Part shown: one piece after another, positions 9,978 to 18,673 of the stretch | Layout: every line of letters starts with the position of its first letter | Numbering within the stretch: position 1 is the first letter of the stretch | NCBI GenBank assembly: GCA_001604105.1 | Contig: LVAQ01000004.1 | Coordinates: forward strand, 1 to 64,000 | DNA from: Clostridiales bacterium Firm_11 | GTDB lineage: Bacteria; Bacillota; Clostridia; Christensenellales; Aristaeellaceae | Direction of reading: 5' to 3' | DNA length: 64,000 nt | Position numbers and translations under genes: made by a program | Notes under the pieces: model-generated | Database searches by the model: none | Seen by the model: the letters and a program-made list of their open reading frames with translations, nothing else | What the model was told of the DNA's origin: nothing

Positions 9978-10901
9978 TTACACCTTCTCCTTGAGAATGT
10001 ATATGGGGCGTCGTTTGGTTTCCAGATACGTTTTGCTCAGGTATTGCCCCAGGATGCCGATGCAAAAAAGCTGGATGCCGCCCAGGAATAAAATGATGCA
10101 GATCATCGCGGGGAAGCCCGCGACAGGATCGCCCCACAGGAGCGTTTTGATGAAAAAGTAGAGGATGAGCACAAACGCCAGCAGGCAAAACACGATGCCC
10201 ATGATGCTGGCGATGGCCAGCGGTGCCGTGGAAAAGCCGATGATGCCATCCAGCGAGTATACGACCAGCTTCCAAAACGACCACTTGGTTTCTCCGGCCA
10301 CGCGCTGCCTGTTTTCATACTCCAGCCACTTGGTGGAAAAGCCCACCCAGCTGAAGATACCCTTGCTGAAACGGCTTACCTCCCGCATGGAAAGGATGGC
10401 GTCCACCATTTGCCGCGTCATGAGCCGGAAATCCCGCGCGCCGTCGATCACTTCGGTATTGCTGATGCGGTTGATTAGTTGGTAAAACTTGCGCGCGAAA
10501 AAGGAACGTAGCCGCGGCTCGCCAATGCGCGTTACCCGGCGGGTCGCAACGCAGTCAAACCCCTCGTGTTCAACGCCTTCCAGCATTTGGGCAAGCAGCG
10601 CGGGAGGGTCTTGCAGATCCACATCCATCACGGCCACATAGTCTCCCGTGGCGGCTTCCAGACCCGCGAACATGGCGGCTTCCTTGCCGAAGTTGCGGCT
10701 GAATGTAAGGTAATGGACACGCTCGTCTTTTGCGCGCAGCGCTTGAAGCTGCGCAAGCGTGGCATCACGGCTTCCGTCATCCACAAACCACCACTCGGTT
10801 TCCACGGGCAGCGCAGCCGCCGCGTTGACGCAAGCCTCATAATAATGGGGGATGGCATCCTCCTCGTTATAGCAGGGAACTATGATACTCAGCCGTTTCA
10901 T
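9978..10901 (-). CDS. GtrB/CsbB-like family 2 glycosyltransferase (polyprenyl-phosphate sugar)
   Basis: A 307-aa membrane-anchored glycosyltransferase. It opens with MKRLSIIVPCYNEEDAIP, has the nucleotide-sugar binding DVDLQDPP (DxD type) and the RNFGKEAAMFAG stretch typical of the DPM1/GtrB/YkcC group, and ends with two membrane helices (about residues 225-290). It likely transfers a hexose from a UDP-sugar to undecaprenyl phosphate on the cytoplasmic face. A longer in-frame ORF reaches 11222, but the start at 10901 has GGAGG in front and fits the family. It ends 4 nt before ispG. A gtrA gene lies 5 kb away on the other strand. Confidence 0.9.
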   Translation of the reverse strand: MKRLSIIVPCYNEEDAIPHYYEACVNAAAALPVETEWWFVDDGSRDATLAQLQALRAKDERVHYLTFSRNFGKEAAMFAGLEAATGDYVAVMDVDLQDPPALLAQMLEGVEHEGFDCVATRRVTRIGEPRLRSFFARKFYQLINRISNTEVIDGARDFRLMTRQMVDAILSMREVSRFSKGIFSWVGFSTKWLEYENRQRVAGETKWSFWKLVVYSLDGIIGFSTAPLAIASIMGIVFCLLAFVLILYFFIKTLLWGDPVAGFPAMICIILFLGGIQLFCIGILGQYLSKTYLETKRRPIYILKEKV

Positions 10902-11327
10902 GGGTAAGCCTCCAATCATGAGGTGTGAAATTGTATAGGGTTGAAGCGTATACGGCGTTTTCAGCGCCATGTATCGCCAATGCAGCGTTTGCCGGCCGCT
11001 GTCATCATACCATGTTTTGCGTTGAATTCCAACGCTGAATGCGAAGGCGCGATGAAGTTTGCGGCTGGATATCAGCAACGCGCAGCGCACGTTTTGGGCA
11101 GGTTTGCGCTGGGAAATTACACGGCGCAGGCGCTTTCTGCGTACGTTGTGCGCGGCGTGTCTGTTGCCGCAGACAAGTGCGAGTTTGCGGAAAGGAGAAG
11201 GGTTTTTCCGACCAACCAGCACCCGCTCTTAGGCGAAAACGCCGCCTGCGGCCTGCCGTTTCCCATAGCAGGATTTCCCCGCCCAAAGCGCGAAATAGCC
11301 TAGCAGAGTAACCTGCTGGAGGCGACC
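10902..11327. other. Divergent intergenic region
   Basis: A 426-bp region between the - strand GT2 and the + strand M20-like gene. It holds the promoter at 11004-11032. Several open frames cross it on both strands, but none has a ribosome site or family resemblance. Confidence 0.6.
11004..11032 (-). promoter_or_regulatory. Promoter of GT2-ispG-polC
   Basis: On the - strand, TTGGAA (11027-11032) and TATGAT (11004-11009) are spaced by 17 bp, about 100 nt ahead of the glycosyltransferase start. Confidence 0.55.
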
Positions 11328-12602
11328 ATGAGCGAATTTTTAGCGCCGCTGGATTACCGGCGCGCAAAGGATACCTTGCGCGCCCTGAATTTCTATACCG
11401 CCTATACCCCCGAAGGCGCGCAGAAGGTGACCGCGCTGCTGGCGCAGCGTTATCCCACCGTTTTTGCCCGTACCGAACAGAAGCATTTTGCCAACGGCGC
11501 ACTGCTGTTGGAGCTGGCGGGCGCCAATATTACCGACCCGCTGGTGTTTGTGAGCCATATGGACAGCCTACCCTGCCGAAAACCGACGGTGACCACCGTG
11601 CTGCCCTTTGCGGCGCCTGTTGGGCGGGCGCATGTGGTGGCGCTGCTGGAGGCGCTGGACGCGCTGTTGCAAAGCGGCTACCAACCGGGGGGCGATCTGT
11701 TTATTGCGCTCTCCATGGATGGGCTTGCCGCGGCAGAAGGTGCGAAAGCCATGGCGGATCATTTGGGAAAACGCGGGGTAAACCCCTGTTTTGTGCTGGA
11801 TCATGGCGGCTATGTGACCCGCGCCGCCTTCCGGCGCTATTTGCCCAAAGGCGCGCCGCTGGCGTTGATTGGCATCACCGAAAAAGGAAGGTTGGATGGG
11901 CTTGTGCGCGCAACCTTGCCCCCGCATGGGGATGAGCGCGGCGCGGACAGGCCGCTGAACGTGCTGCTCAAAAGCGGCTCCCGCCTTGGCATGCGCCCAC
12001 GCCGCGCCTCGCTGTGCAAGGCCAGCGAAATGATGCTCACCGGCATCGCGCGCCATGCGCCCTTTCCCATCAAACTGCTGCTGGTAAGGCCGCGCCTTAC
12101 GTTTCCGCTGTTGCGTACCCTATGGCACAAACGCGCCATCATGGCACAGTTTTTCATGAGCGAGCTTACGGTTACAGGCATCGCCACGCAGGGCGAGCCC
12201 AGCCGAAGCCCCACGCAGGCGGAATTGACCTTCTCCCAGCAAACCATTCCCGGTAAATCCATCGCACGCTGGCAAAACGTCCTGCGCAGGCGAGCCTGCC
12301 GGGGCGGCGCGGAGCTGACCTTCACGCTGGCTTTACAGAGCAGTCCCATGAGCCGCACGGGCGGCGAAGCGTGGGATGCGCTGGAAACCGCCATTGAAAT
12401 CCTGTTTGAGCGCGCGGTGATTGCGCCCTGCCTTGCCCCCGCCGTGACGGACGGTCGCTTTTACGCAAGCCTCGGCGGTAAAGTGTATCGCTTTTCCCCC
12501 TTTATGCTCAGGGGCGCGGAGGCGCTGCGCGGTGAGTGCAGCGTGAAGGATGAAGCGCTTCAGACAGCGGTACAGTTCTTCCGGCAGATGCTCTCGGTGT
12601 GA
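11328..12602 (+). CDS. M20-family peptidase-like protein, metal site degenerate
   Basis: A 424-aa protein. The start at 11328 follows GGAGG. The fold of M20/CPS1 carboxypeptidases can be followed: the first ligand motif is present as VSHMDSLP (H77, D79), and helix LLEALDALLQSGYQP and GAKAMADHL align with the family. The rest of the active site seems lost. The usual GRGxxDxK segment is replaced by APVGRAHVVA (97-104), the DEE of the catalytic loop by DGLA (131-134), and the DEGG strand by DHGG (158-161). It is therefore probably not a working dinuclear metallopeptidase. It could be a binding protein or a diverged enzyme. No signal peptide is visible. It stands alone on the + strand before a membrane protein gene. 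Confidence 0.72.
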   Translation: MSEFLAPLDYRRAKDTLRALNFYTAYTPEGAQKVTALLAQRYPTVFARTEQKHFANGALLLELAGANITDPLVFVSHMDSLPCRKPTVTTVLPFAAPVGRAHVVALLEALDALLQSGYQPGGDLFIALSMDGLAAAEGAKAMADHLGKRGVNPCFVLDHGGYVTRAAFRRYLPKGAPLALIGITEKGRLDGLVRATLPPHGDERGADRPLNVLLKSGSRLGMRPRRASLCKASEMMLTGIARHAPFPIKLLLVRPRLTFPLLRTLWHKRAIMAQFFMSELTVTGIATQGEPSRSPTQAELTFSQQTIPGKSIARWQNVLRRRACRGGAELTFTLALQSSPMSRTGGEAWDALETAIEILFERAVIAPCLAPAVTDGRFYASLGGKVYRFSPFMLRGAEALRGECSVKDEALQTAVQFFRQMLSV

Positions 12603-12899
12603 TATACTGTCCTTTGGGTGCGGGTGCCTGTGCGCTGCTTAGCCTAAGCGATGGCCGGAAGCGGCTGCGGGCAGGAACGCGCATAGCCCTTGCCGGAAGG
12701 TTCGCCGGGTTTTGCCCGCGCGGCAGTAAGACGCTTTGCAAGGCTGTATGGTAAACCTTACGCGGCGTCAGGATCAATGGCGTTGAACCGTATCCGACAC
12801 AAAGGGTTTTGTGCATGCGTGGCGTGGCTTGCGCATGCAGCGATGAAGCGCAAGGGCATACCGGGTTATCCTTGATTCCATCACAGGGGGGATGCTTCC

Positions 12900-15488
12900 T
12901 TGGCTGGTGTTGTCTATCTGGCTTTGTTCCTGAGCGGCGGACTTTTAATTGCCCGCAACTGGCTGCCAAGGCTTCGGCCGGTTGTTCGGTGCTATATCGG
13001 CGTATCGTTGGGTGCTTTTCTGTTCCTGTGGCTGCCCGCGCTGTGGGCATACCAGATGACGTTCAGCGTTACGGCGCATTTGGTGGCGACGCTCACGCTG
13101 GCGGTCGCGGTGCTATTCTCCTTCCTTTCGCGGGATCACAGCCCCCGTGTGCGTTATGGTGAAGAGGACAGGCGCATGCTGCGCGCCGTTCTATGGGTGA
13201 GCGTTCCGCTTGCGGTGGCTGCCGCTTGGCTGATGTATACGCACAACATCCGCCCCGCTGCGGATGGCGCCTACCATGTAGGCCAAAGCACCTACGGAGA
13301 TCTTTCGCTGCATCTGGCGGTGGCTACCTCCGCGGTGAACGCGAAGTTTCCCCTGCACAACAGCCTGATGGTCGGGGCTACCATGGCGTACCCGTACCTG
13401 GCCGATACGTTTGCCACATCGCTGTATATGCTGGGCATGAGCCTGCCCGCCGCTATGACCTTTACCGGCACGCTGATGTGCCTGATGGTAATCTTCGGCT
13501 TTGCGCTGCTGACCGCGCAGCTGGCAAGGCGGCGCGGAACTGTAGCGCTGGCAACCTGTCTATTGTTTCTCAATGGTGGGCTGGGGTTCTTCTTCACCCT
13601 CAGCGGCACGGTGGAAAACGGCGTTGTGACCACCGTTTGGGATAACCTGCGCAACGTGATGCAGGGGTATTACCAAACGCCTACCAACCAGCCGGATCCC
13701 AATAACCTGCGCTGGGTGAATGTGATCTGCGATATGTTGGTGCCCCAGCGCGGCATTCTTGGCGGCTGGACGATGCTCATGCCTGTGCTTAACCTGCTTT
13801 TACCGCCGCTTGCCACCCGTCGCTCCCATGCCACGCGCGCCCTGCTGCTGGCGGGTATCCTTGCAGGCGGCATGCCGCTATTGCATACGCACACCTACCT
13901 TGCGCTGGTACTCCTGAGCCTTGGCATGGCGGTTTACGCAACGCTCACGGCACCGCCCAAACGCAAAATGGAGGCGTTTCGGCCGTTTCTGCTGTATGCC
14001 TGTGTGGCGGCGGCGCTGTCCATGCCGCAGCTGGTGAGTTTCACCTTTGTGCAAGCCGCTGCCAGTGAACACTTTTTGCGCTTGCAGTTTAACTGGGCCA
14101 ATAACCGCGGCGGAAGAGGGCTGGTGGATGGGTATTTCTGGTTCTATATCAAAAACATTGGACTGCCTTACCTGCTGATTTTGCTGGCACTCCTGAAAAG
14201 CCGCAAGGGTGACCTTCGTGAGGAGGCGGAACTTGCCGCGGCCCAGACGGACGGGCTGCACCGCATTGAGGAGGATATGACCGGCACGCTGGTGGCAGCC
14301 ATGACGCCCCCGGCGCCGGAAACCCCGCCCGTGCGCGAGCCTGAGCCAATCACACCGCTGGAGGCGCCTGAACCGGAGACGGTTGACGAGCCGGAGCTGG
14401 ACGAACGCCATAGCGTCATCGCCCATGACATGCCCGCATATGGCCAGCACAGCCTGCCCATTAGCCCCAAGGAAATCACCAGACGTCAGGTTCAGGAGCC
14501 CTTCACACCGCCGCTGACGCCTGATCTGTTGCGAGCCAGCGCATTCTCCCCCGAGGATAATGATCGTGTGGGCGTAATGCGCGCCGTTACTGGTCATGAT
14601 AAGCCGGAGAAGAGCCAGCGTCCTTTGATCGAAGAGCTTTTCCACCATGCGTTTGATGCCCAGAAAGACGCGGAGAAGGACAGAAAACGCAAGGCAGCTT
14701 CCATGACAGATGGATTGCCGGAAACCTGCTTTGCCGATGCGCCCATCCCGCGGGATTGGATTTTCCAGCATAGACTGATCGCCGCGGGCGCGTTCCTGAT
14801 CCTGTTGATTGCGGAATTCATTCTGTTCCAACCCAATGAGTATGATAATAACAAGCTGATTTACGTTTGGTTCTTACTGCTTTTGCCCATGGCGGCGGAT
14901 TACGCGCTGGATCTGTTTGCCCGTATCAAGGGCGCGGCAGGCTGGCGTACGCTGGGCGCGCTTTTTCTGGCGGCCTGCTTCCTATCCTCCGGGCTTACGC
15001 TCGCGCGGGAAGCCATCAGTGATTATCAGGCTTATACGGGAAGGGATATCGCGGTTGCGGATTTTGTGTTGGAGAACACACCGGAACATAGCGTGTTTCT
15101 TACGGGCACACAGCATTTGAACCCGGTGGCATCGCTGGCGGGACGCACCATCGTATGCGGCAGCGACCTGTACCTGTATTACCACGGCTTCAGCACCACT
15201 GCGCGCAAGCAGGAACTGCGGGCCTTTTATGAAGCGCCTCAGGAAAACCTAGCGGTGCTGGCCAGCTATGGTGTTGCCTACGTATATGTGAGCCCCTGGG
15301 AGTGGTCCGCTTACGCGGTTGACGCACAAAGCCTTCGCGAGCTGCTCACGCCCATCTATGAAAGCGAGGACGGCGTCTATCTGATATTCGCAGTGCCCGA
15401 GGCGTATCAGGGAGAAGCTGCCGCAAGCGATTCCGCCGCGCCTTCGGCAACGGTGGATCCCGCGCTGGACCCGGCGGCTGGCGGCTGA
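12900..15488 (+). CDS. Large polytopic membrane protein, GT-C glycosyltransferase-like
   Basis: An 862-aa protein with about ten hydrophobic segments in residues 1-440 and two more around 625-700. The first half contains GAYHVGQSTYGDLSLHLAVATSA-type sequence with acidic and histidine residues after the first helices, as in polyprenyl-sugar-dependent GT-C enzymes. The NNKLIYVWFLLLLPMAADY segment and a soluble C-terminal domain (about 710-850) also resemble that class. Residues about 445-620 are a Pro/Glu/Asp-rich, low-complexity hydrophilic insert between membrane segments. The start is TTG at 12900, preceded by a G-rich ribosome site at 12884-12891; ATG starts further in would cut a helix. 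It heads a likely three-gene set with a 71-aa protein and GtrA. The family assignment is inference. Confidence 0.7.
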   Translation: MAGVVYLALFLSGGLLIARNWLPRLRPVVRCYIGVSLGAFLFLWLPALWAYQMTFSVTAHLVATLTLAVAVLFSFLSRDHSPRVRYGEEDRRMLRAVLWVSVPLAVAAAWLMYTHNIRPAADGAYHVGQSTYGDLSLHLAVATSAVNAKFPLHNSLMVGATMAYPYLADTFATSLYMLGMSLPAAMTFTGTLMCLMVIFGFALLTAQLARRRGTVALATCLLFLNGGLGFFFTLSGTVENGVVTTVWDNLRNVMQGYYQTPTNQPDPNNLRWVNVICDMLVPQRGILGGWTMLMPVLNLLLPPLATRRSHATRALLLAGILAGGMPLLHTHTYLALVLLSLGMAVYATLTAPPKRKMEAFRPFLLYACVAAALSMPQLVSFTFVQAAASEHFLRLQFNWANNRGGRGLVDGYFWFYIKNIGLPYLLILLALLKSRKGDLREEAELAAAQTDGLHRIEEDMTGTLVAAMTPPAPETPPVREPEPITPLEAPEPETVDEPELDERHSVIAHDMPAYGQHSLPISPKEITRRQVQEPFTPPLTPDLLRASAFSPEDNDRVGVMRAVTGHDKPEKSQRPLIEELFHHAFDAQKDAEKDRKRKAASMTDGLPETCFADAPIPRDWIFQHRLIAAGAFLILLIAEFILFQPNEYDNNKLIYVWFLLLLPMAADYALDLFARIKGAAGWRTLGALFLAACFLSSGLTLAREAISDYQAYTGRDIAVADFVLENTPEHSVFLTGTQHLNPVASLAGRTIVCGSDLYLYYHGFSTTARKQELRAFYEAPQENLAVLASYGVAYVYVSPWEWSAYAVDAQSLRELLTPIYESEDGVYLIFAVPEAYQGEAAASDSAAPSATVDPALDPAAGG

Positions 15489-15500
15489 GCGAGGCGGGCG

Positions 15501-15716
15501 ATGGAACGCTTTTTACGGTATTCACTCCAAAAGGGGCGCAGGATTCGCGCGGTGCTGATGCTGGATGGCAAGCTGGTGCAAAAGCCGGTAACGGTGCTTG
15601 CCATGGACAGCTTGCAGGTGACGCTTCTGCTCACAGCCAAGCGCACGCCTATTACAGTCCCCTTGGAGGCCATATACAGCTGCGACTATGCGCGTGGCGA
15701 TCACGGAGAGGAATGA
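15501..15716 (+). CDS. Small unknown protein (71 aa)
   Basis: A 71-residue basic protein between the membrane protein (12 nt upstream) and gtrA (9 nt downstream). The tight packing supports a real gene. It reads as a small beta-rich domain (RRIRAVLMLDGKLVQKPVTV, then VTLLLTAKRTPITVPLEAI), a bit like an SH3 or Sm-type barrel, with no catalytic motif. I do not recognise the family. The weak ribosome site suggests translation coupled to the gene before it. Confidence 0.6.
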   Translation: MERFLRYSLQKGRRIRAVLMLDGKLVQKPVTVLAMDSLQVTLLLTAKRTPITVPLEAIYSCDYARGDHGEE

Positions 15717-15725
15717 CCCTGATTC

Positions 15726-16220
15726 ATGGATAAGGTTAAAAAACTGCTAACCAACAAAACGGCGATGCTCGAACTGTTGCGGTATATCATTGCGGGTTTG
15801 CTGACCACGCTGCTCAGCGTGATCATCTCCTACGGCGTATACATGCTCCTCTCGGAGGATCATACCATCAACGGCGCCAACGCCGTACAGGTGATGGCGG
15901 GCAACACGGTATCCTGGGTGGTCTGCGTACTGTTTGCTTTTTGGATCAATCGGCGGATGGTGTTTCGTGTCGTGGGGGGGACGCGCCGCAGCATTTCGCT
16001 CGAGCTGCTAGCCTTCGCGGGGGCGCGTGCGGTAAGCTGGGCGCTGTTTGAGGTTGGCCTTGCCGCGCTGCTGAACCTTTCCGGCATCAGCAATGTGATC
16101 AACCGCCTGCTGGTGCTGGTATTGGTAACGGTGTTTAACTATGTAGCCAGCAAGTTTTGGATTTTCAAACCCAAGGAGCAGCCGAGCACACAGCAAGACG
16201 CGGACGGCGCTGCCATGTGA
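15726..16220 (+). CDS. gtrA: GtrA family membrane protein
   Basis: A 164-aa protein with four membrane helices, typical of the GtrA/DPMS family: LLRYIIAGLLTTLLSVIISY, a second helix ending FAFWINRRMVF (the conserved N-R-x-x-V-F after helix 2), and a last helix leading into NYVASKFWIF. GtrA proteins are thought to flip undecaprenyl-phosphate-linked sugars across the membrane for a glycosyltransferase partner. The GT2 at 9978-10901 could make that lipid-linked sugar, and the protein at 12900-15488 could use it on the outside. Last gene of its set. Confidence 0.9.
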   Translation: MDKVKKLLTNKTAMLELLRYIIAGLLTTLLSVIISYGVYMLLSEDHTINGANAVQVMAGNTVSWVVCVLFAFWINRRMVFRVVGGTRRSISLELLAFAGARAVSWALFEVGLAALLNLSGISNVINRLLVLVLVTVFNYVASKFWIFKPKEQPSTQQDADGAAM

Positions 16221-16710
16221 GAGCCGCAACGGGATGGCGTGTAGAAACGGGGGTTAGCGGGTGTCTTGTGCGGCTTTGGCAACAGGCTTCGAATTGGCGT
16301 CTGCCTGACCATCGGCAAGCATAGCCCTGTGCCGCAGGATGAAAACAACCGTATTCCGTTCTGTTGCGCAGGCAGCTACACAACCCGTTTCCGTACTGCA
16401 TTTCCGAACATTATCCTGTGCTATGCCTGCCTTGGCTTGTGAGGGGTAAGCTGCGGACAATCCTGAAGACGCTGCATGATGCCGCATGCAACCCCAGCGC
16501 TGCCATGGGTTGTCAGGTGACGAACGATCCTTGACAGCCAACGCGCGCCCTTTGGAAGCGCCAAATGAATCTGCCGGAAACTAGCGCCTTTTCACAAAAC
16601 CACGCCGAATGTACGCATTTTGTTTTTCTTGCCCTTTTATTCCCCGCTAATCCAGTGTATACTGTTCATGCCAATTTTGTGCCTAGGACAGACGTCAAAG
16701 GAGCGAAATC
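16221..16710. other. Intergenic region before the PRPP synthase
   Basis: 490 bp without a convincing gene. A possible -10 (TATACT, 16658-16663) lies about 50 nt before the prs start, but no good -35 is at the right distance. AGGAG near 16700 is the ribosome site of prs. I see no terminator for gtrA. Confidence 0.5.
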
Positions 16711-17934
16711 ATGACGGATTTTACCAACAGTTGGAACGACGAGGAAATGCTATCCGCACCCTTTGCCCCGCTGGGACTCATTGCCATGCCAGGTTGCGAG
16801 GAATTGGGTGCGAGTGTGAACCGCTGGCTGATGAAGTGGCGTGAGCATCAGGATGCCATGGAAGACACCCAAACACCCTTGTTTGGCGTGTTGGGCGCGA
16901 ACCGGGAGAATTTTTTGATAGACGTACAGTGCCCGCGCTTTGGTACAGGCGAAGCCAAGGGTATGATCCGCAGCTCCGTACGCGGCTACGATATCTACAT
17001 TCTTTCCGATATCGGCGCGTACAATGTCACCTATAAAATGTACGGGAAAACCGTGCCCATGTCACCGGATGACCATTATCAGGATGTCAAGCGCATCATT
17101 GCGGCCATCGGCGGACGCGCCAAACGTATCAACCTCATTATGCCCATGCTGTATGAAGGGCGGCAGCACCGCCGCACCAGCCGCGAAAGTCTGGACTGCG
17201 CGATGGCGCTGCAGGAGCTCGTGAATATGGGCGTTTCCAACATTATCACCTTTGACGCGCACGACCCCCGCGTGCAGAACGCCGTCCCGCTGGCGGGCTT
17301 TGACAGCGTGAAGCCCACCTACCAGATTTTGAAGGCGCTTCTGCGCAACCAGACCGATCTGCGGCTGGAACGCGGCCATATGATGATTGTAAGCCCCGAT
17401 GAAGGCGCTATCGACCGCAACATTTTCTACTCCTCCGTACTTGGGCTGGATATGGGGCTTTTCTACAAGCGGCGTGATTATACCACCATCGTGGATGGCC
17501 GCAACCCCATCATCGCCCATGAATACCTGGGGGATGATGTGGATGGCAAGGATGTTTTCGTAAGTGACGACATTCTTTCTTCCGGAGACAGCATTTTAGA
17601 TTTGGCGCGGGAGCTGAAAAAGCGCAACGCCAAGCGCATCTACGCGGCGGCTACCTTTCCCCTGTTTACCAATGGGCTGGAAGCCTTTGACAAAGCGTAT
17701 GCCGATGGCATCATCACCCGCGTGATTGGCACCAACCTGACGTATCGCCAGCCGGAACTCAAGGATCGCGAATGGTTTGTGGAAGCGGATATGAGCAAGT
17801 ATGTGAGTTTTATCATCGCGACGCTCAACCATGACCGCAGCTTGAGCCGCCTGTTGAACCCCTACGACCGCATCCGCAAGCTGGTAACCTGCTATCAGGA
17901 TCAACAGGCTGCGCAGGGCTTGCGGCTCGTATAG
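16711..17934 (+). CDS. prs: Ribose-phosphate pyrophosphokinase, long form
   Basis: A 407-aa PRPP synthase, which makes 5-phosphoribosyl diphosphate from ribose 5-phosphate and ATP for nucleotide, His and Trp synthesis. Recognisable parts are TFDAHDPRVQNAVPLAGFDS (the ATP and ribose-phosphate region, DxH), VSPDEGAI, the catalytic flexible loop FYKRRDYTTIVDGRNPI, and the PRPP-binding loop VSDDILSSGDSILDLA. The protein is some 90 residues longer than the usual 315-aa enzyme, with an N-terminal extension, and its PRPP loop reads DDILSSGDS instead of the common DDxIDTxGT. It may be a distinct clostridial subgroup. A terminator follows at 18041-18074. Confidence 0.88.
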   Translation: MTDFTNSWNDEEMLSAPFAPLGLIAMPGCEELGASVNRWLMKWREHQDAMEDTQTPLFGVLGANRENFLIDVQCPRFGTGEAKGMIRSSVRGYDIYILSDIGAYNVTYKMYGKTVPMSPDDHYQDVKRIIAAIGGRAKRINLIMPMLYEGRQHRRTSRESLDCAMALQELVNMGVSNIITFDAHDPRVQNAVPLAGFDSVKPTYQILKALLRNQTDLRLERGHMMIVSPDEGAIDRNIFYSSVLGLDMGLFYKRRDYTTIVDGRNPIIAHEYLGDDVDGKDVFVSDDILSSGDSILDLARELKKRNAKRIYAAATFPLFTNGLEAFDKAYADGIITRVIGTNLTYRQPELKDREWFVEADMSKYVSFIIATLNHDRSLSRLLNPYDRIRKLVTCYQDQQAAQGLRLV

Positions 17935-18040
17935 CCGAGCGGCTGCCTAGACAATCGCCTGCTTTTGCACATAGGGCTGTTGACCTATCATCCGGCTTAG
18001 CCTCTGGGCAGGCGAGTATACACGATGAGATTTGCATATA

Positions 18041-18074
18041 AAGACCTCTGCGGCATGGCTCGCAGGGGTCTTTT
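18041..18074 (+). terminator. Terminator of prs
   Basis: A 12-bp stem (AAGACCTCTGCG with CGCAGGGGTCTT, one G-U pair) around an 8-nt loop, ending in a TTTT run. Confidence 0.75.
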
Positions 18075-18445
18075 GCGGTAGAACGGGGTACGCGGGCTTT
18101 GGAGAAGGCAAACCATCCTGCGGCGGCGATGGGCAGGCAATCGGAAGGATTTGCGACCAATACGCGTTATTGATGTGTGCCACGCAGTCAATAATTTGGA
18201 TTCAGAGCGAATGGCAGCGCTGGTCATGGTGCAGGAGCAAAAAACCTGATGGGCTTTGGGGTGGAAACCCAAAGCCTTACGGCACAGCACATAACGAAAG
18301 CAAGCGAACAGCGCGCAGTGCCATGAGGCGAGCGACGGTAGTAACAAACCGGGGTTTAGACCAAGGTGACACGCATGGTTAACACATGCTTCATCGCTGC
18401 TTTTCCTGACAGTTCAGAAAATTTCCATATTGACCTGTAACCCTA

Positions 18446-18474
18446 TTGACATACTAGGAATAAAGCGATATGCT
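18446..18474 (+). promoter_or_regulatory. Promoter of cysK
   Basis: A perfect TTGACA (18446-18451), a 17-bp spacer and TATGCT (18469-18474). Transcription would start about 190 nt before the cysK ATG. Confidence 0.75.
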
Positions 18475-18480
18475 AGGATC

Positions 18481-18673
18481 AGCGATTTGCGCAGGGGATG
18501 GGGCGCATCGTTATCCTGTGGAAGGCTGCAATGCAGCCAACGGGGATATACGCGGGCATACGCTATACGGCAACCTCCGCGAAGGGCGCAGGAGAGCGCT
18601 TGGCCGCACCATACGATAGCATAACCCACGCCAAGCATCAATCTTACCCGTACTGAGAAAGGATGGCAACACC
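18481..18673 (+). promoter_or_regulatory. Long, foldable 5' leader of cysK
   Basis: The predicted leader contains a hairpin from 18483 to 18510 and a perfect GGCTGC/GCAGCC hairpin at 18524-18538, followed by further GC-rich pairs. It does not match the SAM-I (S-box) or T-box signatures, and no U-run terminator is seen before cysK. A regulatory role is only a possibility. Confidence 0.3.

Larger units (their letters stand above)
17935..18673. other. Intergenic region between prs and cysK
   Basis: 739 bp with no convincing gene. It contains the prs terminator (18041-18074), a perfect 9-bp inverted repeat (18252-18260 with 18268-18276), the cysK promoter (18446-18474) and a roughly 190-nt cysK leader able to fold. 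Open frames on both strands here lack ribosome sites. Confidence 0.6.

Noticed and set aside
13878..14831. 317-codon - strand frame
   Set aside because: Antisense to the 862-aa membrane protein, mostly opposite its low-complexity loop.
18481..18673. SAM (S-box) riboswitch before cysK
   Set aside because: A GGCAACCT word occurs, but the surrounding conserved S-box helices and a terminator are absent.
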